Assembly: GCF_003014495.1 (NCBI RefSeq)
Contig: NZ_PYGC01000008.1
Coordinates: forward strand, 1-64,000
DNA length: 64,000 nt
From: Prolixibacter denitrificans
GTDB lineage: Bacteria; Bacteroidota; Bacteroidia; Bacteroidales; Prolixibacteraceae
Direction: 5' to 3'
This document shows positions 18,883-26,950 of this stretch, in pieces. Under the pieces are notes generated by a model. It saw only the letters and a list, made by a program, of their open reading frames with translations. It did no database searches and was not told the DNA's origin. Position 1 is the first letter of the stretch. Each line of letters begins with the position of its first letter. Position numbers and translations under genes: made by a program.

Positions 18883-19872
18883 ATGCATATAGAAGATAAA
18901 AAGAAAGAAGTTGTTGCCTTGCTAGAAGAGCGTGAGCGTATGGATACGCTGGAGCAGGTGTCTGAGGCGGTCAATGTTATCGACCTGGTAGATCATGTCG
19001 ATGTTTCAGGTGCTTTTGTCAAGGTTAACAACCGGTTGCCGGGAGACAGCAAGTGGAGACTTTATGTTGGGTACCTGAGCAAAGCTGCTGCAATTTTGTT
19101 TCTCCCCGTACTGTTATTTGCCCTTTGGCAATATTATTTTTCGCAGGGAGGAATTTCCGGTGACCAGATTTCAATGCAACAGATAACGAGTCCGCCCGGA
19201 ACCCGTTCTCAAATTATTCTCCCCGACGGTAGTAAAGTGTGGCTTAATGCCGAGAGTACCATTCGCTTTCCGATACCATTTTCCAGAAAAACACGAAATG
19301 TTTCGCTGATTGGACAAGCATTTTTCAGTGTGCAGAAAAACCCCGAAGTTCCTTTCATCGTAAAGGCTGACAATGTCCAGGTAAAAGTTCTGGGAACCCG
19401 GTTTGATGTGAACGCCTACCCGGACAGGGAAAAGGTTGGGGTAGTGTTGGCCCGCGGTAAAATTAGTTTGACGGCGGAAAATCAGGAGCATACTTCGTCG
19501 AAGTCCGTAATTCTACATCCGGGTGAACGCGCTGTTGTCGATCGTCAGCAGGGCGATATTCAACTTTCAGAAGGAAATATTGAAAAATACATCGCCTGGC
19601 ATAACGGTCGCCTGGTATTTGATGAAACGCCGATGAAGGAAGTCGCCCGACAGTTGGAGTTATGGTATGGGGTAAAGGTCGTTATTGAAGATCCGGAAAT
19701 TCTTAATTACCATTTTTCCACCACGTTCGAGAATGAATCGCTTTACCAGGTGCTTGAGTTGCTGAAGCTCTCTTCGCCTATTGAAATTGACTATCAACCT
19801 GCTCATTATGATGAGGGAGGTAAAAAAACATATTCAAAATCAATCGTCTATATCAAAAAGAAAACAAAATAG
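18883..19872 (+). CDS. FecR-family anti-sigma factor (PUL 2)
   Basis: A single-pass inner-membrane anti-sigma regulator of 329 aa. A short cytoplasmic part (residues 1-65) would hold the sigma factor. The transmembrane helix is at about 66-85. The periplasmic FecR domain spans about 110-215 (PPGTRSQIILPDGSKVWLNAEST, GQAFFSVQKN, VLGTRFDVNAY), followed by the C-terminal domain that contacts the STN domain of the transporter (about 245-329). ATG 18883 is preferred because a purine-rich AAGAGGG lies about 13 bases before it. A GTG at 18823 would add 20 residues. Confidence 0.9.
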   Translation: MHIEDKKKEVVALLEERERMDTLEQVSEAVNVIDLVDHVDVSGAFVKVNNRLPGDSKWRLYVGYLSKAAAILFLPVLLFALWQYYFSQGGISGDQISMQQITSPPGTRSQIILPDGSKVWLNAESTIRFPIPFSRKTRNVSLIGQAFFSVQKNPEVPFIVKADNVQVKVLGTRFDVNAYPDREKVGVVLARGKISLTAENQEHTSSKSVILHPGERAVVDRQQGDIQLSEGNIEKYIAWHNGRLVFDETPMKEVARQLELWYGVKVVIEDPEILNYHFSTTFENESLYQVLELLKLSSPIEIDYQPAHYDEGGKKTYSKSIVYIKKKTK

Positions 19873-19986
19873 ATTTTGCCAATGAGAAACAACTTGTAAA
19901 GAAGAAAGGAAGTGCGCCAACACTCCCTTTCATACCCGGTTAAGGGTTAAATTATTGAAAAGTAATAATCTAAAGGATTCAAATCT

Positions 19987-22900
19987 ATGAAAAAAAAAGC
20001 TAACAACTTGCCGTTGTGGTATCACAGCTGCAAAAAACTTCTTGTTATCATGAGGCTTACAGCAGTAATACTATTGCTTACAACGTTGCAGACCTTTGCT
20101 CTTGAAGGTTACGCACAGTCAGCCCGTCTCTCTCTTGACATGAACAATGCTACTGTTAAGCAGGTATTGTCAGAAATTGAATCGCAGAGTGAGTTTTATT
20201 TCCTGTACAACAGCGATTTGATTAATGTCAACAGAAGGGTAAGTATTTCAGCCAGCAATGAGCGTATCGATCGGGTTTTGAACCAGCTGTTCAATGGGGA
20301 GAAAATTAATTATACCATTAAAGACCGGCACATTGTATTAAGTCCGGCAACAACCTCCGGCGTTCAGCAAGATATGAGCATAAAAGGTCACGTAGTCGAC
20401 AAGACGGGTGGGCCGCTGCCCGGTGTGACCATTGTGATTAAAGGTACATCGAAAGGTACCATCACCGATGCGGATGGTAACTACGAGATGGATGATGTTC
20501 CGGCCAATGCAACGCTTGTTTTTTCCTTCGTTGGTATGAAACCACAGGAAATCAGCGTTCAAGGCAGGAGCAATATCAATGTTACAATGGTAGAAGAATC
20601 GATTGGTGTGGGTGAAGTCGTTGTAACAGCACTTGGTATCAAGCGTGAAGAGAAAGCACTGGGATATTCAGTTCAGACTGTCCAGGGGCAGAGCCTGCAA
20701 AAAGTTTCCGGTGTCGATGTAGGAACATCATTGACCGGTAAAGTAGCCGGGGTTTTGGTTCAAAACTCAACCGACTTTAACGTAGCACCTACCATCTCAG
20801 TCCGCGGTGAAAGTCCGTTGATTGTTATCGACGGGGTTGCATACGCCAATAAATCCCTGAACGATATCGCTGCAGATGATATTCAGTCAATGAGCGTTCT
20901 GAAAGGGGCAACCGCTTCCGCTCTTTACGGTTTCCGTGGAGAAAATGGTGCGATTCTGATTACGACCAAAAATGGTAGTACCAATAAATTGGGAGTATCC
21001 GTTGATGTCTCCTCGAATACGATGTTTAGCGCTGGCTTTCTGGCCATTCCCGAAAAGCAGAGTGTGTATGGTCGAGGTACGGCATATGTTTATAATATCA
21101 ACTCCGATCAGTCCTGGGGAACCTTTATGGACGGAACCGTTAGAACGCAATGGGATCCGATTGCAAAGGAATTCCGGGATTACCCATACCTGCCTGTTGG
21201 AAAAAATAATTTTAAAAACTTCCTGGAGCCAGGTTATGTTACCAATAACAACGTAAGTGTCGCTTTTAAAACAGACAAAATAGCGTTGAGGAGTTCGTTG
21301 AACTGGACCCAGAACAAGGGACAGTATCCTAATTCGATGTTGAACAAATACACCTATACATTAGGCGGCGATATTACGCTGGATAAGTTCAAGTTTTCAT
21401 CGAATATGTCGTATACCAAACGGGAAACGCCTAACATGGGTTCCAATGGTTATACTTCATACGACCCTATGTACACGCTGCTTATCTGGTCTTCTGCCGA
21501 TTTCAACATTCTCGACTATAAAAACAACTACTGGCTGATACCGGGCCAGCTTCAGAACAACCAGTTCGGATACCATTTTGATACCAATACCTACAGTGGT
21601 AAAAATCAGAACGATCCGTATTTTGACCGGTATCAACGTACCAATGAGCAATCGCGTGATATTTTCAACGCCGATCTGACGACAAGTTATGATATTGCCC
21701 CGTGGTTGACTGCCACACTTCGTGGAGGTCTCGATTTCTTTATTAACCGTGGGCAGTTGAGGATATCGCAGGGATCATATACTTCTTCAGGTAACACGGG
21801 TATTCCCGGAAATCCTTATACCTGGAATGGTAGCCGGACCGGAGCTTACCTGACTGGTCGGACGCAGGGCTATAGTATCAACAGTGATTTCCTGTTGACC
21901 GGTAGCCGGACTTTCCTGGATAATTTCGATGTGGATTATTTGGCAGGGGGGACCATGTTCTACGACCGTAGCGACAACATCAACGCTGAGACCGTCGGTG
22001 GTATCTCAATACCGGAGTATTTCTCACTGAATGCTTCTGTAAATCCGGCAGCTGTTGGTGAAAGCACTTCGCAGCGACAAGTCAATTCACTGTTTGGTCG
22101 GGTCGCACTTTCGTGGAAGAAAATGCTCTTTGTGGATGTTACCGGTCGTAATGACTGGGTTTCCATGTTGGCCAATCCGAATGTACCGAAAGCGGACCGC
22201 TCTTATTTCTATCCGTCCATTTCCGGTAGCTTTGTCGTATCTGAGCTTCTGCCGTCTACCAAAAGCTGGTTGGACCTGATGAAATTCAGAGGTTCCTGGA
22301 CACAAGCAAAAACCCCACCGAATCCGTATGCCATTAACAGTGTTTTCTCGGTTAATCCGGGCACGTGGAATGCTTTGAACGGAGCAACAGCACCGAGTTC
22401 GTTATATCTGAATACATACAGCCCGAACTCTTACACCACAACAGAAGTTGGTTTTCAGGCGATGACGTTCAAGAAGCGTTTTACGGTGGATGTGACTTAT
22501 TATGCGAAGCATATTTTTGATATCCTGAAGCTGGGTCCGTTGTCATCAGCTACCGGATATACCGGTATTTATTTGAATACGGATGAACAACGCTCCAACC
22601 GCGGATGGGAAGTCGCTGTTACGGCTACACCGCTGAAGACAAAGGACTGGCAGTGGGACATCGGTGCCAACTGGTCGACCTATAAACAAGTTTATACGAA
22701 GCTCGATTCAACCTATACATCCAACTACGGAAAACCCTGGGTGAAGGTTGGAGAACGCACAGACGCTTTTACAACGAAAGATTACCTCCGCGTTCCTGAT
22801 GGACCGTATGCCGGACAGCTGATTTACAATACCAGCGGCCGTGTTGTTAGGAGCAGCTATACTACCTTGTACGGTTACAGCGACCCGGACTGGATTTGGG

Positions 22901-23484
22901 GTTTGAACTCCACTTTGCGGTACAAGAACGTCAGCTTGTATATGTCGTTTGATGGGGTTGTCGGTGGTTTAATGCCTACCCGGACCGAAAGTTATATGTG
23001 GCAAGCCGGAGTGCATCCCAATTCGGTAACCGAAGCACGCAAATTGGATGTTGAGGATCCGAGTACGGGACACTACATCGGAGATGGCGTTCAGGTCATA
23101 TCCGGGTCGGTTACTTATGATCCCAATGGTAATATTCTTACCGATAACCGCCAATACGCTCCCAATGATGTACCTGAAACATACAAGCAGGCAGTACAGG
23201 ATTTCCATAACTCCAGCGCATGGGGTGGTAGCCCCAATCCTAATGATATATATGCCAGAACCTTCCTGAAACTTCGCGAGGTGTCGCTGACTTACACTGT
23301 TCCGGATAGATTCCTGAATAATTGGGGACGAGGAATTATTAAAGGGGCATCGATTGGTTTTGTCGGACAAAATGTATTGTTCTGGGCCAAGGATTTTAAA
23401 TATTCTGATCCGGATGGCGGTAATGAAGACTTTTCTGACCCGTCAGTGAGATATCTTGGAGGTAATGTTAAACTTACATTCTAA
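19987..23484 (+). CDS. SusC-type TonB-dependent transporter with N-terminal STN signalling domain (PUL 2)
   Basis: A 1165-aa outer-membrane transporter and signal transducer. After a long signal peptide (cleavage near GYAQ, residue 44) lies an STN domain (about 46-113, ATVKQVLSEIESQSEFYFLYNS). A carboxypeptidase-regulatory-like sandwich (about 121-205, GGPLPGVTIVIKGT), plug and barrel (ending LTF) follow. The STN domain should contact the FecR protein at 18883, so this transporter both imports glycan and induces its own operon. SusD begins 12 bases downstream. The first bases, TCTATG followed by nine A, match the small RNAs at 52062-52980 (see findings). An internal ATG at 20050 is an alternative start. 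Confidence 0.95.
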   Translation: MKKKANNLPLWYHSCKKLLVIMRLTAVILLLTTLQTFALEGYAQSARLSLDMNNATVKQVLSEIESQSEFYFLYNSDLINVNRRVSISASNERIDRVLNQLFNGEKINYTIKDRHIVLSPATTSGVQQDMSIKGHVVDKTGGPLPGVTIVIKGTSKGTITDADGNYEMDDVPANATLVFSFVGMKPQEISVQGRSNINVTMVEESIGVGEVVVTALGIKREEKALGYSVQTVQGQSLQKVSGVDVGTSLTGKVAGVLVQNSTDFNVAPTISVRGESPLIVIDGVAYANKSLNDIAADDIQSMSVLKGATASALYGFRGENGAILITTKNGSTNKLGVSVDVSSNTMFSAGFLAIPEKQSVYGRGTAYVYNINSDQSWGTFMDGTVRTQWDPIAKEFRDYPYLPVGKNNFKNFLEPGYVTNNNVSVAFKTDKIALRSSLNWTQNKGQYPNSMLNKYTYTLGGDITLDKFKFSSNMSYTKRETPNMGSNGYTSYDPMYTLLIWSSADFNILDYKNNYWLIPGQLQNNQFGYHFDTNTYSGKNQNDPYFDRYQRTNEQSRDIFNADLTTSYDIAPWLTATLRGGLDFFINRGQLRISQGSYTSSGNTGIPGNPYTWNGSRTGAYLTGRTQGYSINSDFLLTGSRTFLDNFDVDYLAGGTMFYDRSDNINAETVGGISIPEYFSLNASVNPAAVGESTSQRQVNSLFGRVALSWKKMLFVDVTGRNDWVSMLANPNVPKADRSYFYPSISGSFVVSELLPSTKSWLDLMKFRGSWTQAKTPPNPYAINSVFSVNPGTWNALNGATAPSSLYLNTYSPNSYTTTEVGFQAMTFKKRFTVDVTYYAKHIFDILKLGPLSSATGYTGIYLNTDEQRSNRGWEVAVTATPLKTKDWQWDIGANWSTYKQVYTKLDSTYTSNYGKPWVKVGERTDAFTTKDYLRVPDGPYAGQLIYNTSGRVVRSSYTTLYGYSDPDWIWGLNSTLRYKNVSLYMSFDGVVGGLMPTRTESYMWQAGVHPNSVTEARKLDVEDPSTGHYIGDGVQVISGSVTYDPNGNILTDNRQYAPNDVPETYKQAVQDFHNSSAWGGSPNPNDIYARTFLKLREVSLTYTVPDRFLNNWGRGIIKGASIGFVGQNVLFWAKDFKYSDPDGGNEDFSDPSVRYLGGNVKLTF

Positions 23485-23496
23485 TAAAACAGAACT

Positions 23497-25026
23497 ATGA
23501 AAAATCTAACATATATATTTCTATTGATTTTTTCTCTCTTTACTGCGGTTTCCTGCAGTAACTTCGAGGAAATCAATACAGACCCAAATAAAACGAATCA
23601 GGTAACATCCTCGATGCTTGCTACGCAGGTATTGAAAGATACGTACCGGTTTTGGAACCCGAACCCTTCTGATTTTACTTCCGGTAACTTGTTTAATAAA
23701 CACGTTGCCATGCTGGAAACCAATCCCAACCCTGGCCAATATTATTATTCATATTGGCCTTACGGCAGTTTTGGTGCCTATTCCAGACTGACGGATCTTC
23801 AGTATATGACCCAATATGCAGAAGGTTCAAAATTTGAATCATCCTATAAAGGATTGCAGTTGTTCATGAAAGCCTGGTTTGGATTCTCGGCTACATTGGA
23901 TATGGGTGATGTGCCCTACTCGGAAGCCGGAATGGCGACGGAAGGTATCACCCAACCCAAATATGATAAACAGGCCGATGTATTTGCTGAAATCCTGAGT
24001 GACTTGCAGAAAGCAGAGGCTGATTTTGCACAAGGCACGAATTTCGATGGCGACATCATGTACGGTGGCGATGTTACCAAGTGGAGAAAGCTTTGTAATG
24101 CCATGCAGTTGAAAGTTATTCAAACCATGAGCAAGCAGGCAACTTCGGAACAGAAAGCAAGGTTTGCTGCCATCGTTAACGCCGGAAATTTAATGACCGG
24201 TAACGACGATAACTTTAAGCTGGTCTACTCTGATAATCCGAATGCAACATATCCGATGTATAACGGCGAGGAGCGCAGACAGAATACGGGTGTAACACAG
24301 TTGGTTGTTAATGCGCTGAAGAATTTCAATGATCGCCGCTTGTTCTATTTTGCAGAACCGGCACAGGCACAAATTGACGGTGGACTTACCGAGTCGGATT
24401 GGGATGCCTATGTGGGAGCTCCTTCATCCATGGCTGCCGAGCAGCTTGCGTTGAACAATGCAGACGGTGACTATTCTTTGCTGAATAAACGTTACGTCGC
24501 TTTCATGGATAATGATCCGATGCTCTATTTCACTTACTCCGAACAGTGTTTCATTATTGCGGAAGCCATTGAAGAAGGTTGGGTTTCGGGTGATGCTCAG
24601 CAGTATTATCAAAATGGAGTGAAAGCCCAGCTGGAATATTACATGAACCTTCCTCACACAGCTGATTATGTGCACGGAATGGCTATCGATCAAAACTACA
24701 TTGATAACTACTTTACGGGTGCTGCAGCTTATGCCACCAGCGGAACAAAAGAGGATCGCTTGCATCAAATATGGACACAACGCTGGTTGATTGATTTCTT
24801 CCAGGGTAATGGAGGAAACTACCAGCAATTCCTGCGTACAGGCTACCCGGTTTACCCGCTGAATCCTTCGACCAGTCTGAACCCGGAAGATCCGACCGTA
24901 TATCCTAAGCGCTGGATGTACCCAACGGATGAACAAACCAAAAATCCGGTCAATTATCAAAAAGCTATTGACGAACAGTATAATGGATATGATGGAATCA
25001 ATCAGGTTCCGTGGTATTTGAAGTAA
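23497..25026 (+). CDS. SusD-like outer-membrane lipoprotein (PUL 2)
   Basis: A 509-aa surface glycan-binding lipoprotein with lipobox AVSC (Cys20) followed by SNFEEINTDPNKT, the typical opening of the SusD_2-like branch rather than of classical SusD. The body is helical, with a conserved AEGSKFESSYKGL region and aromatic-rich surface segments. It pairs with the SusC at 19987, 12 bases upstream. A strong terminator follows at 25057, so the enzymes downstream may be expressed at a lower level by read-through or from their own promoters. Confidence 0.92.
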   Translation: MKNLTYIFLLIFSLFTAVSCSNFEEINTDPNKTNQVTSSMLATQVLKDTYRFWNPNPSDFTSGNLFNKHVAMLETNPNPGQYYYSYWPYGSFGAYSRLTDLQYMTQYAEGSKFESSYKGLQLFMKAWFGFSATLDMGDVPYSEAGMATEGITQPKYDKQADVFAEILSDLQKAEADFAQGTNFDGDIMYGGDVTKWRKLCNAMQLKVIQTMSKQATSEQKARFAAIVNAGNLMTGNDDNFKLVYSDNPNATYPMYNGEERRQNTGVTQLVVNALKNFNDRRLFYFAEPAQAQIDGGLTESDWDAYVGAPSSMAAEQLALNNADGDYSLLNKRYVAFMDNDPMLYFTYSEQCFIIAEAIEEGWVSGDAQQYYQNGVKAQLEYYMNLPHTADYVHGMAIDQNYIDNYFTGAAAYATSGTKEDRLHQIWTQRWLIDFFQGNGGNYQQFLRTGYPVYPLNPSTSLNPEDPTVYPKRWMYPTDEQTKNPVNYQKAIDEQYNGYDGINQVPWYLK

Positions 25027-25056
25027 AGGGTGAGCTTAATTAGTAAAAATGTGAAT

Positions 25057-25091
25057 AAAATGGGGGAGAGCTAAGCCTCCCCCATTTTTTT
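25057..25091 (+). terminator. Rho-independent terminator after PUL 2 susD
   Basis: An 11-bp stem (25058-25068 with 25077-25087, GGGGG/CCCCC core) is followed by seven T. Confidence 0.9.
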
Positions 25092-25158
25092 ACGGTATGT
25101 ATAAATCATTGCCCGGATGACATTTTGGTATATCGGGTAAAATAAAACACCAAAAGCT

Positions 25159-25926
25159 ATGAAACACAAAATAATATTCTTTTCAGTCATTTTATGTCTT
25201 GTTTCTTTCAGTGCATTTTCACAGTCTACTGAAGGCTACAAATTGGTTTGGCAAGACAATTTCGACGGAAATTCGCTTGACACCACATCTTGGAACAATC
25301 GGGTAATGAAACCGGGAACGGTGAACAACGAGTTGCAGCGTTACACCGATGGTAAAAACGTAGAAGTGAAAGATGGGAAGCTAATTATCGAAGCCCGGCA
25401 TGAAAATAACGAATACACTTCCGGAAGAATCAATACCAAAGGCAAGCGCGAATTCACTTATGGTATTGTTAAAATGAGAGCGAAATTGCCGGCAGGTGTG
25501 GGCACATGGCCCGCATTGTGGATGTTGGGAGCAGATGTTAAGGAAGTAGGTTGGCCGGCTTGCGGGGAACTTGATATCATGGAGCATGTTGGCAAACAAC
25601 CAGGCTTCATTCATTCTTCTATACACAATCCGTCGGGTTACGGAGCAACACCCTATACGGGAATCGTGGAAATAAAAAATCCTTACACTCAATTTCATAT
25701 CTACAGTATGGAATGGACGAAAGATTTTATCACTTTTTACGTGGACGGCAAAAAGATCTATCACTATCAGCCTGAGCAAAAAAATATTAAGAACTGGCCT
25801 TTCGATAAACCTTTTTACCTGATCTTCAATATCGCGATTGGTGGTAATATGGGAGGTTCGAAAGTCGATAATAAATGTTTTCCGACTGACATGGTCGTTG
25901 ACTGGGTGAAAGTATATCAGAAGTGA
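25159..25926 (+). CDS. GH16 endo-beta-glucanase (laminarinase-like), PUL 2
   Basis: A 255-aa secreted endo-hydrolase: signal peptide ending AFSQ, then one beta-jelly-roll GH16 domain. The catalytic motif is ELDIMEH, with nucleophile Glu137, assisting Asp139 and acid/base Glu142. Substrate-cleft aromatics include WPALWMLG and the WVKVYQK end. The spacing E-x-D-x-x-E with Met is the form found in laminarinases (beta-1,3-glucanases) and beta-1,3-1,4-glucanases. There is no carbohydrate-binding module or sorting tail. The nearby GH2 argues for a decorated or mixed substrate, so beta-1,3-glucan is only the best guess. Confidence 0.88.
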   Translation: MKHKIIFFSVILCLVSFSAFSQSTEGYKLVWQDNFDGNSLDTTSWNNRVMKPGTVNNELQRYTDGKNVEVKDGKLIIEARHENNEYTSGRINTKGKREFTYGIVKMRAKLPAGVGTWPALWMLGADVKEVGWPACGELDIMEHVGKQPGFIHSSIHNPSGYGATPYTGIVEIKNPYTQFHIYSMEWTKDFITFYVDGKKIYHYQPEQKNIKNWPFDKPFYLIFNIAIGGNMGGSKVDNKCFPTDMVVDWVKVYQK

Positions 25927-25977
25927 TATCCGGATGGAAGAAAAACTGAAATAGTTAACAGAGAATAAGATATCAAA

Positions 25978-26826
25978 ATGAAAAAGCTGTTTTTTCTGAT
26001 TCTGGTGATAGGTTCTATCCAGGTAGCACAGGCTCAAAACCTAAAATTAATGACCTACAATCTCCGGTTGGCACTGGCGTCCGATGGATTGAATTCCTGG
26101 GAAAACCGGAAGGATTTTATGGTCGATCAGCTCAATTTTTATGCACCCGATATATTTGGTACGCAGGAAGGATTACCGAATCAAATAGATTACTTGAATA
26201 AAGAACTGAAAGATTATCAGTCGATTGGTCAGGGGCGCGAAGGCGGCAGCAAAGGAGAACATGTTGCTGTTTTTTACAATGCCAACCGCTTTAAGGTATT
26301 GGTGCATCACACGTTCTGGTTGTCGGAAACCCCCGATAAAGTTTCGAAAGGCTGGGATGCTGCTTATCTGCGAATTTGCACGTATGGCCTTTTCTACGAT
26401 AAGTTGACGCATGAATCGTTCTGGGTTTTCAATACCCATTTGGACAACAGAGGGGAGCTAGCCCGTAAAAACGGTGTGGCCCTGGTGTTGAAAAAGATAA
26501 ACGAAATCAATACTGCCAACCTGCCGGTGATATTAATGGGCGACCTGAATTCAACTCCGGAAAGTGATGTCATTCAGGAAATCGACAAGAGCTTCAACCA
26601 GTCCAAGTCGCTCAGCGAAATCAAGCCGTTTGGTCCTGCAGCCACCTTTAATGGTTTTCAATGGGATGTAAAACCGACCAACCGCATTGATTACATCTTT
26701 ATCCGGAAAGGGGCGCCCATTGCTGTGAAGAAATATGCTGTATTACGCGATAGCCGGGATCACCGATTTCCGTCAGACCATTTTCCGGTTTTTGTAGAGG
26801 TGACCTTTACGAACAGTGATAAATGA
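25978..26826 (+). CDS. Exported endonuclease/exonuclease/phosphatase-fold hydrolase
   Basis: A 282-aa protein with a signal peptide (MKKLFFLILV...VAQAQ) and a complete EEP (DNase I-like) domain. Expected metal and catalytic residues are visible: Asn28 in TYNLR, Glu64 in GTQEG, the MGDLNSTP loop, and the C-terminal SDHFPV histidine. The fold covers phosphodiesterases and phosphatases. Export and a position between GH16 and GH2 genes suggest action on a phosphorylated or phosphodiester group of an envelope or dietary polymer rather than on DNA repair substrates. It starts 51 bases after GH16 and is followed by a terminator. A related gene lies at 31491. Confidence 0.85.
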   Translation: MKKLFFLILVIGSIQVAQAQNLKLMTYNLRLALASDGLNSWENRKDFMVDQLNFYAPDIFGTQEGLPNQIDYLNKELKDYQSIGQGREGGSKGEHVAVFYNANRFKVLVHHTFWLSETPDKVSKGWDAAYLRICTYGLFYDKLTHESFWVFNTHLDNRGELARKNGVALVLKKINEINTANLPVILMGDLNSTPESDVIQEIDKSFNQSKSLSEIKPFGPAATFNGFQWDVKPTNRIDYIFIRKGAPIAVKKYAVLRDSRDHRFPSDHFPVFVEVTFTNSDK

Positions 26827-26857
26827 CACCTGATAGTTGCGTTAGCGCCTTCAATTT

Positions 26858-26895
26858 TAATTCCCCCATGGAACGTATTCCGGGGGAATTTTTTT
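26858..26895 (+). terminator. Rho-independent terminator
   Basis: AATTCCCCC (26859-26867) pairs with GGGGGAATT (26882-26890) and is followed by a T-run. Confidence 0.88.
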
Positions 26896-26950
26896 GCCGG
26901 GAAACCCCGTTCTTGTTAAATTCAGACCTTCAATAAAATCAACTTACATC